From positions 1-13,040 of the forward strand of contig JAJNBR010000048.1 of the NCBI GenBank assembly GCA_021156265.1: a DNA stretch of 13,040 nucleotides. Reading direction: 5' to 3'. Below, in pieces: positions 6,486 to 13,040 of this stretch (positions within the stretch are counted from its first letter, which is position 1; each line of letters begins with the position of its first letter). The DNA comes from Flavipsychrobacter sp. Its GTDB lineage: Bacteria; Bacteroidota; Bacteroidia; Chitinophagales; Chitinophagaceae. The notes below the pieces were generated by a model. It was given only the letters and a program-made list of their open reading frames with translations, searched no databases and was not told the DNA's origin. The translations under genes and the position numbers were made by a program.

Positions 6486-9062
6486 TTATTGAACGACGAT
6501 CTTTTCACGGGCAAATCGCATATTTTCTGAAAGAATATCTATAATATAACTACCAGGTGCGAGGTCTGTATTGACACTTGCCCTGCCAGCGTTATCCAGC
6601 ATTATAGCGTTGTTCCAAACGGTTGCTCCGGTCATATTTACAATACGGACAGTTACCTTTTTACCTATCAACAATTTATTTTCGGTATTGATCGTAAACT
6701 GACCTTTGTTGGGGTTGGGCGATACTGTCACAAGACCATTCGACAGTGGAATGCTGTGAATATCGGTAGTTTGCGACGGATCGTGCTTTTTGGACTTCCA
6801 CATAGAGCGTCCATAAGTAGCAGCCCATATCTCATTTGTAGCATAGTTTATCCCGAGATCGGTCACCTCTACAACCGGCAAGCCGTTGTCGAACGGTACC
6901 CATTCAATTACATTGTCATCGCGGTAGAAAACACCGATATCGGTACCGATGTAGATCGTATGGTTCGAGGTGTCGAATGCAATGCAGTTTACCGGAACAT
7001 CGGGCAGTTGTTCATTGCGCGGCGTCCACCCGAATATTGAATCGTACTCTGCGACTTTGCTTGAACCATAGCCATTGAAGGTTATCCAAAGGCGCTCATT
7101 TCTAGGCTGTATTTGGATGTCAGAGATATTACCTTGATAAGGCCTGCTCCGCGTTTTCCAGGTACCTCCGCCGTCAAGGGTGTAGTAGATAGTATTGTTC
7201 GCCAGGACGAATATTCTGTTCGTGTTGTTCGGCGAGATGGCGATCCGGTTAGCATTGCCTCCGAAAGTGTTTGATATAGCTGTCCATGTAGTGCCACGAT
7301 TTGTGGACTTGTACAGGCGTGTGTAACCGGCGTAGATGGTGTAGGGATTTTGAGGATCAATAACTATCGGTGTTATCCATGCACCGTTGGGTTGTCCACC
7401 GGGGATATTGTTCGAAATATCGGTGAAGCTGGAGCCGTTATTGGTGGTTCGTTTCAGCTCGCCATACTGTTGTGAAACATAAAACACCTTACTATCAGTG
7501 TAATCTATCTGGCAATCCATCCCGTCGCCCCCGGCAAGCTGTGCATAAGCGGTACCGGTGATCCGTTTTGTTCCGTTGTCCTGAGATCCACCTATCACAA
7601 AGTTGGCGTTGTCGCTAACTGCATTGCGGTAAAATTGCGTTATTCCCAGGCCATCGGTGAGGTTTGTCCATAAATTACTCGCGGGTGCATATGTTCTGAA
7701 GATGCCGCCATCGTTGCATTCGTACAACGCTGTGGGTGCTATCGGATTGTAGGTGTGAAAATGCTTATCAGCATGTATCACCTGGATGCCCGGCTGAGAA
7801 TTATTCCACTGGTTCGACAAGGTCCAGCCATAGCCGCCGTTATTGGACAACCAGGTATTCACGCCTCCGACAACTATCATATTGGTATCGGTAGGGCTGA
7901 TGGCGAACGACAGATCATACCACGCTTGTCCGCCGCAGGCATTGCCTTTGGGTGAACTGGCCAGGATATTGTCGCTACAATTGGTGCTGTCGTCGAATAT
8001 TTTTACGAACGTTTTGGCCGTATCATCAGACCTGTATATGCCTTCAAGGCCATAGCTTGCATTGCCTGCAACCGCTTTTAGTACGTTAGGGGCGGCTGCA
8101 GATATGGACATCATGATGCGGTTTGCGGTGAATGTAAAAGTAGTTGCCGGCTGCCAGGTTGCCCCGCCGTCAGTGGAATGGAAAATATTTGTCATAGTAG
8201 CGGCATACAAAATGTTCGTATCAGTTGGGTGATATAATACCTGCCTGAAATCGCCGGTAATAGTCTTACTCCACGTAGCGCCGCCGTTGTAACTTTTGTG
8301 CATTCCGCTGCTTGCTGCCAGCGTGATCGAGTTGGTATCAAGGGGATTTATTTCCAGCCAGTTGGTTAACATCATAGCGCTGGTGGGCCACTTAAGTCCA
8401 GTGGTGTCCCATGTAGTTCCGCCATCGTACGATTTCAACACACCTACACTGAAATTGTCCTTTGCATCTCGGTCGCCGGTACACATGTACACTGTGTTAG
8501 GATTGATTGGATTGAAATCAATGTCCGAAACGCCAAGCACCGGCAGGTAGTTGCTAATAATGGTCCAGTTGAGGCCACCATTCGATGTTTTCCAGGCTCC
8601 GCCGCCCGCACTTCCTATCCAGAATGTATTGCTGTCGGTGGGGTGGAAGGTTACCACGTTTATTCTGCCAACGCCGTTATTTCCTGTTCCTGTGAATTTA
8701 TCAGGTCCGGCAAATTGCCATTGAGACTGATCTACCGCAGTAGTTTTATTTCCGGTATGCTGTTCGTTGTGCTTCCTGGTGGCCATCCAGTTTTGCAAGG
8801 GGCTGACAAGGTTGCCATTTTCATCCAGGTGCCGTTCCCAATAAGATACCCACCGACTGAAGTGGTAATTTTTGCCCTCTTTCAAGTCGCCTTTCTCGTC
8901 TTTTTCGTGATCATCGCCTGCGCCGGTCTGTTGCCGTTCATAAGCGCTAACTACATCCTGTAGCTTAACAGGCTTGGTTATGTCAATATCTTTCAGCCAG
9001 GGCTGGGCATAAGCGGATGCGCCAAGCATTACTGCGGCACTTAACAATAGCAGGTGTTTCAT
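6486..9062 (-). CDS. Secreted Asp-box beta-propeller protein with T9SS type A sorting domain
   Basis: The 858-residue product starts with a signal peptide (MKHLLLLSAAVMLGASAYAQ, cleavage near residue 20). The body holds at least nine Asp-box hairpins or degenerate ones (SxDxGxTW type), ending at W166, W218, W264, W303, F352, W413, F546, W593 and W635, as in sortilin/VPS10-like and GH74-like seven- or double-propeller proteins. The tail from about residue 770 (VTVSPNPNKGQFTI at 778-791, LAPGSYIIDI at 835-844, ending in KIVVQ) is a T9SS type A sorting domain, so the protein should cross the outer membrane by T9SS and be anchored or released at the surface. I could not identify the acidic catalytic pair of GH74, so enzyme activity is not claimed. 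It starts six bases after the lipoprotein gene and probably shares its transcript. The fold and export route are firm; substrate is unknown. Confidence 0.92.
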   Translation of the reverse strand: MKHLLLLSAAVMLGASAYAQPWLKDIDITKPVKLQDVVSAYERQQTGAGDDHEKDEKGDLKEGKNYHFSRWVSYWERHLDENGNLVSPLQNWMATRKHNEQHTGNKTTAVDQSQWQFAGPDKFTGTGNNGVGRINVVTFHPTDSNTFWIGSAGGGAWKTSNGGLNWTIISNYLPVLGVSDIDFNPINPNTVYMCTGDRDAKDNFSVGVLKSYDGGTTWDTTGLKWPTSAMMLTNWLEINPLDTNSITLAASSGMHKSYNGGATWSKTITGDFRQVLYHPTDTNILYAATMTNIFHSTDGGATWQPATTFTFTANRIMMSISAAAPNVLKAVAGNASYGLEGIYRSDDTAKTFVKIFDDSTNCSDNILASSPKGNACGGQAWYDLSFAISPTDTNMIVVGGVNTWLSNNGGYGWTLSNQWNNSQPGIQVIHADKHFHTYNPIAPTALYECNDGGIFRTYAPASNLWTNLTDGLGITQFYRNAVSDNANFVIGGSQDNGTKRITGTAYAQLAGGDGMDCQIDYTDSKVFYVSQQYGELKRTTNNGSSFTDISNNIPGGQPNGAWITPIVIDPQNPYTIYAGYTRLYKSTNRGTTWTAISNTFGGNANRIAISPNNTNRIFVLANNTIYYTLDGGGTWKTRSRPYQGNISDIQIQPRNERLWITFNGYGSSKVAEYDSIFGWTPRNEQLPDVPVNCIAFDTSNHTIYIGTDIGVFYRDDNVIEWVPFDNGLPVVEVTDLGINYATNEIWAATYGRSMWKSKKHDPSQTTDIHSIPLSNGLVTVSPNPNKGQFTINTENKLLIGKKVTVRIVNMTGATVWNNAIMLDNAGRASVNTDLAPGSYIIDILSENMRFAREKIVVQ

Positions 9063-9068
9063 TTTTGT

Positions 9069-9575
9069 TTAGGGCATAACAATGTCCTTTGCCTTTTTGA
9101 TGTTCTTTACAGGCAAGGACAGCCATGCGCTTTTAGCTGTTTTAAAAAATACTGTATTTGTCGCTGTTTCCGGGATGGAGGAGGGTATAGGATATTTTCC
9201 GCCGGTAACCGGCAGCAATTCTAATGTGTCATTCTTTTTGATCTTACCGAGCGAAACTGCTTCAGCTGTATAGGTAATTCCCTGCGCAGACGCTTTTGTT
9301 TTTTTTGCCTTTGCAACTGAACATTCTATCCAATCGCCCTCGCTTCTCCAAAAAAAAGTTTCCGGCGTTTCACTGCTCTTCCAGTTTATGAGTATCCTGT
9401 ATTCGTTGACAGGCTCCATACCGGGTGCACCCGGAAGCGTGCGCTGTAAATTTGCCTGCAGCACTTTGGCATACGTTTCACCATTTTTAACAGAGGCAGT
9501 TTTTTTCGATTGACCGCATGCAGAAACAGCAATGATCAGAATGGAAAATAGCGCTGCCGTAAGTTTTAATTGCAT
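9069..9575 (-). CDS. Small lipoprotein of unknown function
   Basis: The 168-residue product has a short hydrophobic leader ending in a lipobox-like VSAC (C20), so it is probably a lipoprotein anchored through C20 after signal peptidase II cleavage. The residues after the cysteine (GQSKKTAS) are polar and basic, without an obvious acidic surface-export signal. The mature part reads as a mostly beta domain (YRILINWKS near residue 61, ETFFWRSEGDWIECSV at 72-87, DTLELLPVTGG at 115-125) with no recognised catalytic motif. It lies six bases upstream of the Asp-box propeller gene on the same strand, which suggests an operon and perhaps a partner role at the surface. I do not recognise the family. 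The S46 peptidase gene upstream is separated by a terminator, so it is probably not in the same transcript. Confidence 0.8.
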   Translation of the reverse strand: MQLKLTAALFSILIIAVSACGQSKKTASVKNGETYAKVLQANLQRTLPGAPGMEPVNEYRILINWKSSETPETFFWRSEGDWIECSVAKAKKTKASAQGITYTAEAVSLGKIKKNDTLELLPVTGGKYPIPSSIPETATNTVFFKTAKSAWLSLPVKNIKKAKDIVMP

Positions 9576-9595
9576 AGCCTTATTTTGGATGGCGC

Positions 9596-9624
9596 TAAAG
9601 TTAACGAAAAAAGCTACCCCGCAA
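9596..9624 (-). promoter_or_regulatory. Candidate promoter of the lipoprotein/propeller operon
   Basis: The minus strand reads TTG (9624-9622), 18 bases, then TAACTTTA (9603-9596), seven of eight matches to TAnnTTTG. The leader would be about 13 bases before the lipoprotein ATG at 9575. The -33 part lies in the loop of the upstream terminator hairpin, so the two signals overlap. Confidence 0.35.
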
Positions 9625-9642
9625 ACAGCTGAGTAGCTTTTT
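9607..9642 (-). terminator. Intrinsic terminator after the S46 peptidase gene
   Basis: AAAAAGCTAC (9608-9617) pairs with GTAGCTTTTT (9633-9642) around a 15-base loop. On the minus strand it is followed by a T-run (complement of 9607-9612). It lies about 20 bases past the stop codon of the peptidase gene at 9661, and separates that gene from the lipoprotein/propeller pair. Confidence 0.75.
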
Positions 9643-9660
9643 AATATATGTCGATGAAGA

Positions 9661-11832
9661 CTATTTCCTGACGATCTTCATTTCGTTAAGCAGCCATCCG
9701 GCCCCGCCCAGTTTTTCAATAATGAATAATGTATAGCGCACATCTACACTGATATTGCGGGAGAGGTTCGGATCAAAATAAAGATCACTCATTGTTCCCT
9801 CCCATATGCGGTCGAAATTGGTACCTATCAGCTCGCCTTTACCATTCAAGACAGGGCTGCCGGAATTGCCGCCCGATGTATGGTTGCTGGCGATAAATGC
9901 CACTGGAACTGTACCATCGACCTTCCATTTTCCAAAATCCTTAGCCTGGTATATGTCTTTCAACTTTTGCGGCATACGGAATTCATCCACTGCCGGATTG
10001 TCCTTGGCCACTGCTTCGGTTAGGTTCGTTTGATACGAATAGCCTGCAGGTCCGTCAGGGTCTATCCCCTGTATGGTGCCATAAGTGAGGCGCAACGTGA
10101 GATTGGCGTCGGGGTAAAATTGGCGGGTATTATCCAGCTTCATTTGACCATTCATGTAAAGACGGTTGAGATACGCCATGTCATTATAGTAGGTATTCAA
10201 CCCCGGTAGCACTTTTGTTTGCCTCATCGTATTAATGGCGTTATACAATTGCCATGCGGGGTCGGCGAGTATCCAGGTGCTGTCCTTTGCATTGCCGGTT
10301 GTTGCCAGGTTATTCAGTTTTGCTTTTTCGCTCGCCAGCGACCGGAAAACATAGCTCGCCCAGGACTCGAAGTTGCTGCCTTGTTCCGAATATTGCCTGG
10401 AGAACACAGGGGGTATGCAGGTGCTGCATTTCTCGAAATACATAGGCATCAACCTCCGGAAAACCTGTTTATCTGTGGCTGCATCATAGTTTTTATAAAA
10501 GCCACCCGATTGGGCGATTACCTTAGCAAGTGTGTCCTGCAAAACAGCACCGGCGAAGCCCGCCCGGTAAATTTTTAGCATTCTGTCTAGCACGGCAGCT
10601 TGCTGTAATAATTCGACGCCATAAACTACCTCTTTAATGTACTCGTCTTCTTTTATCAGCTGGTCTGCCGCCAGTGACTTTGCACCGATCCGGGCAAGAA
10701 GGTCGTCCATGTACGGCATTTCGGTATCTGTGTTTACCCAGCCCTGAAATTTTGACTCATAGGCCTGTTTCTTTGCCGGCACATTATTCAGCTTCAGGCC
10801 TCTTATTTCACCCTGCCATTTTTTCCAGCCATTGGCCAGTGAGGCTTTTTTAGAGGTGTATTTTAGAAAGACATCGCGCGATTGCTGCATGTTGTCATTC
10901 CATACATCAAGTTTTTTCGTGCGGGCTTCGATGCGAATAGGATCAATGATGTTGGCAATGTGGTTCAGCTGGTAGGAGGAAATGTACTCCATAGTAGTTC
11001 CTGGGAAACCATACACCATAGTAAAATCGCCTTCTTTATAGCCCCCGGCATTGATGGTGAAGAACTGGGAAGTGGAATAAGGCTTATTGTCTTTTGAGTA
11101 GTCTGCCGGTTTGTTATCCTTTCCGGCATACACCCGGAACATGCTGAAATCGCCGGTATGGCGTGGCCACATCCAGTTGTCAGTATCGCCGCCAAAGGCG
11201 CCCACACCATTAGGCGGGAAGCCCACCAGGCGTATATCGCGAAATGTTTCCGTGATGCTCACCCAGTATTGATTACCGTTGTAATATGGTTTTATACTTG
11301 CGTCAAGTTTCGTGGTGTATTTATAGCCGGCTTCCAGTTTTTTTATCCGGGTTGCGATAATGCTATCGCGGCGGGGAGTATTCAATGTATCTTCCAGTCC
11401 GCCCAGGATATTTTGGGTAACGTTCTCCATTTTACGGATAAACGTCACTGTAAGGCCGGGGCAGGGTAGTTCCTCAGCGTGGTTTTTAGCCCAGAATCCG
11501 TGTTCGAAATAGTCCTGTTCCTTGCTGCTTAGACCTTGTACGGTGCCATATCCGCAATGGTGGTTAGTAAGCAACAGTCCTTTGGCCGAAATGATCTCCC
11601 CGGTGCAACCTTTTCCAAAGAGAACAACGGCATTGTTTAGTCCCGTGCCGTCTTCGTTGTACAATTTTTCAACGGGGATCTGTAGTCCCATTGCTTTCAT
11701 ATCAGCTTCTCTCGACTTTAAGGTAGGTGGAAGCCACATTCCTTCCTTCGCATGAACGTTTGTCATGCCAACTAATCCCATGAATACTGCAGTCTTACTA
11801 ATAAATGAGCTAAAGCGCATTGTCCGGAGCAT
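9661..11832 (-). CDS. S46-family dipeptidyl-peptidase, DPP11-like (Asp/Glu-specific)
   Basis: S46 peptidases are periplasmic serine exopeptidases that release dipeptides from the N-terminus of peptides taken up by Bacteroidota. The 723-residue product has a signal peptide (cleavage near A28) and the length typical of the family. The catalytic triad can be placed: H92 in TNHHCGYG (89-96), probably D228 in WPRHTGDF (222-229), and S657 in GGNSGSP (654-660). Eighteen residues after the serine is R675 (NFDRIWEG, 672-679). In characterised enzymes this position is Gly in broad DPP7 and Arg in DPP11, where it binds the acidic P1 side chain, so cleavage after Asp/Glu is expected. No T9SS tail is present, agreeing with a periplasmic place. 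A second Met at residue 5 is a possible start and would give a shorter signal peptide. A terminator follows, so the gene is probably transcribed alone. Confidence 0.94.
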   Translation of the reverse strand: MLRTMRFSSFISKTAVFMGLVGMTNVHAKEGMWLPPTLKSREADMKAMGLQIPVEKLYNEDGTGLNNAVVLFGKGCTGEIISAKGLLLTNHHCGYGTVQGLSSKEQDYFEHGFWAKNHAEELPCPGLTVTFIRKMENVTQNILGGLEDTLNTPRRDSIIATRIKKLEAGYKYTTKLDASIKPYYNGNQYWVSITETFRDIRLVGFPPNGVGAFGGDTDNWMWPRHTGDFSMFRVYAGKDNKPADYSKDNKPYSTSQFFTINAGGYKEGDFTMVYGFPGTTMEYISSYQLNHIANIIDPIRIEARTKKLDVWNDNMQQSRDVFLKYTSKKASLANGWKKWQGEIRGLKLNNVPAKKQAYESKFQGWVNTDTEMPYMDDLLARIGAKSLAADQLIKEDEYIKEVVYGVELLQQAAVLDRMLKIYRAGFAGAVLQDTLAKVIAQSGGFYKNYDAATDKQVFRRLMPMYFEKCSTCIPPVFSRQYSEQGSNFESWASYVFRSLASEKAKLNNLATTGNAKDSTWILADPAWQLYNAINTMRQTKVLPGLNTYYNDMAYLNRLYMNGQMKLDNTRQFYPDANLTLRLTYGTIQGIDPDGPAGYSYQTNLTEAVAKDNPAVDEFRMPQKLKDIYQAKDFGKWKVDGTVPVAFIASNHTSGGNSGSPVLNGKGELIGTNFDRIWEGTMSDLYFDPNLSRNISVDVRYTLFIIEKLGGAGWLLNEMKIVRK

Positions 11833-11875
11833 TGAAAATTTAATTTTAAAAGAAATAAATATAGTGCAATGCTAT

Positions 11876-11908
11876 AAAAGTTATGATGTAATTGTTATAT
11901 TAGCCCAA
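11876..11908 (-). promoter_or_regulatory. Candidate promoter of the S46 peptidase gene
   Basis: The minus strand shows TTG (11908-11906), 22 bases, then TAACTTTT (11883-11876), seven of eight matches to TAnnTTTG. Transcription would begin near 11868, with an AT-rich leader of about 35 bases. TATATTTA (11863-11856) is a second, weaker -7 candidate without a TTG partner. The 102-bp gap 11833-11934 also has to hold the promoter of the divergent gene, for which I see only a TTG at 11892-11894 and no convincing -7 element. Confidence 0.35.
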
Positions 11909-11934
11909 TAGAAAGTGAAATTCTTTTCAGTATT

Positions 11935-13040
11935 ATGAGAAAATGCCTACTCTTTGTAGCACTGTTGATAGTGTCACAGCTTGAGAATTTGAATGCCCAA
12001 AACATGTTCGAAGCTCCGGACACCGTGTGCGTACGACAGCCGGTGCAGCTTACGAGCAATATACCGGGTGCACCGTCGCATTATTGGGGCTTCTGCTCAG
12101 CATACCTGTTTAACAACCCTACAGGGCTGAATCTCGGGAAAACACCCTACAATGTTGACGGGCCAACCGATATTGACATTATTAAAGAGGGCGACAATTA
12201 TTACGGCTTCCTGATTACCAATAAAACAAACGAGTTCAAACGTCTTGCCTTTGGTAAAAGCCTAAGCAATATCCCGGTAGTTACCAATTACGGTAATTTC
12301 GACAACGCGCTTCCGGTTGCACTGAACGCACTGTTGATCGTTAAAGATGATTCTCTCGGTAACTGGCACATTTTTGTAACCGGCGGTACCAGTTCTGTCA
12401 ATTCAGAAATGGCAAGGATAGATTATCGCAAGTCGCTGGCAGATACACCTAACATTGTCAACTTCGGCAACTACAGCACCCTGCTTAATGCGCCGCATTC
12501 GATGTTCCTGGCCAAAGAGTCCGGTAAATGGATAGGTTTTGTTCTTAACAAGGGTGATAATAACCTTATCCGTATGGATATGGATAGCAATATTTCGCTA
12601 ACGCCGGCCTATAAAAACCTGGGACTTTTGACGCTTTGCGACGGACCGCATGATCTTGCGCCAATCCGCGACGCCGGTAACTGGTACTTCTTTGTTACCA
12701 ACGCTAATAACAACAGTGTTACTCGTCTTGACATAGGACCCTCTATCAATATTAACACTGTGCCCGGTGGGTACAATACCGGCTCTATGGGACCCGTATT
12801 TGACGTTCCTAGCGGTATCACACTTATAAGAGATTGCGGCAGCCTGCACGCGTTTGTTACCAACAGGGCCTCACACGACCTTGTGCGGGTAGATATCCCT
12901 TCGATACCGGATGGTAGTACTTATACTGCAGATGCGCTGGGAAATATAGGAGGGTTATCAGCGCCATCAGGTATTTCAAGAGTGATCCGCGACAGGGATG
13001 ATGTGTTTGCATACGTCACCAATTTTGCAGACAGTACTGT
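11935..13040 (+). CDS. Secreted beta-propeller-like repeat protein, N-terminal part (cut by window edge)
   Basis: The frame opens with ATG at 11935 and runs open for 368 residues to the right edge. A signal peptide (MRKCLLFVALLIVSQ..., cleavage near N20-A21-Q22) is followed by a short segment, APDTVCVRQPVQLTS (27-41), which resembles the opening of the PKD-like domains often found in large Bacteroidota surface proteins. Then come six repeats of about 53 residues. Each has a P-x-x-[IL] strand, a charged turn, then an aromatic-F-V-T-N strand (FLITN at 92-96, FVTGG 147, FVLNK 202, FVTNA 253, FVTNR 307, YVTNF 360) and, except for the cut sixth copy, an R-[LM]-[DA] strand. This is the pattern of beta-propeller blades. 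By comparison with similar proteins the missing C-terminus may carry more PKD domains and a T9SS or gliding-motility-type sorting domain, but that is inference. Function is unknown. Confidence 0.85.
   Translation, partial: MRKCLLFVALLIVSQLENLNAQNMFEAPDTVCVRQPVQLTSNIPGAPSHYWGFCSAYLFNNPTGLNLGKTPYNVDGPTDIDIIKEGDNYYGFLITNKTNEFKRLAFGKSLSNIPVVTNYGNFDNALPVALNALLIVKDDSLGNWHIFVTGGTSSVNSEMARIDYRKSLADTPNIVNFGNYSTLLNAPHSMFLAKESGKWIGFVLNKGDNNLIRMDMDSNISLTPAYKNLGLLTLCDGPHDLAPIRDAGNWYFFVTNANNNSVTRLDIGPSININTVPGGYNTGSMGPVFDVPSGITLIRDCGSLHAFVTNRASHDLVRVDIPSIPDGSTYTADALGNIGGLSAPSGISRVIRDRDDVFAYVTNFADST
12163..13040 (+). repeat. Six blade-like protein repeats in the truncated secreted protein
   Basis: The units begin at the prolines P77, P127, P187, P238, P292 and P344, spaced 50, 60, 51, 54 and 52 residues apart. 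The consensus is P-x-x-[ILM]-x(2-5)-[IVLA]-[KR]-[DE]-x(1-5)-[aromatic]-x-x-F-V-T-N-x(5-7)-[LVM]-x-R-[LVM]-[DA]. The sixth unit is cut by the window edge, so a seventh blade could follow. The repeats are visible in protein only; the DNA copies are diverged. Confidence 0.75.

Noticed and set aside
1..13040. CRISPR arrays, tRNA/rRNA genes, insertion sequences, integrases, phage or defence genes.
   Set aside because: No direct DNA repeats with regular spacing, no transposase or integrase frames, and no tRNA-like cloverleaf were seen; all larger frames are accounted for by other genes.

Overview
The window looks like ordinary chromosomal DNA from a member of the Bacteroidota, most likely Chitinophagales/Chitinophagaceae. 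The signs are: a type IX secretion (T9SS) type A sorting domain, an S46-family dipeptidyl-peptidase, a SecA with large Bacteroidota-style insertions, several matches to the Bacteroidota sigma-A promoter (TTG-N~20-TAnnTTTG), and almost no Shine-Dalgarno sequences. The family assignment is inference; no RNA gene or other phylogenetic marker is present to fix it.

Layout from left to right. Positions 1-2665 (minus): secA, cut by the left edge so that its C-terminus is missing. 2946-3485 (plus): a small secreted protein built of three ~45-residue W-Y-N-P repeats. 3541-4713 (minus): an RlmI-type 23S rRNA m5C methyltransferase, convergent with the repeat protein across a shared hairpin terminator. 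4762-6423 (plus): recN, divergent from the methyltransferase across only 48 bp. 6486-9062 (minus): a large secreted Asp-box beta-propeller protein with a T9SS sorting tail, convergent with recN across a second hairpin. 9069-9575 (minus): a small lipoprotein six bases upstream of the propeller gene and probably co-transcribed with it. 9661-11832 (minus): an S46 dipeptidyl-peptidase with the Arg that marks Asp/Glu-specific DPP11. 11935 to the right edge (plus): the N-terminal 368 residues of another secreted repeat protein, with six ~53-residue blade-like repeats visible before the edge.

Functionally, SecA, RlmI and RecN are housekeeping (protein export, ribosome modification, double-strand-break repair). 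The other five genes all encode exported proteins: three secreted repeat or propeller proteins, a lipoprotein and a periplasmic peptidase. This fits the protein- and polymer-degrading surface lifestyle of the phylum. Every intergenic gap is under 300 bp; the larger ones hold candidate promoters and the convergent ones hold intrinsic terminators.

I found no tRNA, rRNA, CRISPR array, insertion sequence, integrase, attachment site or toxin-antitoxin pair. I see no clear case for an entirely new molecular system. The least explained items are the triple-repeat secreted protein, the lipoprotein/propeller pair and the truncated propeller protein at the right edge.
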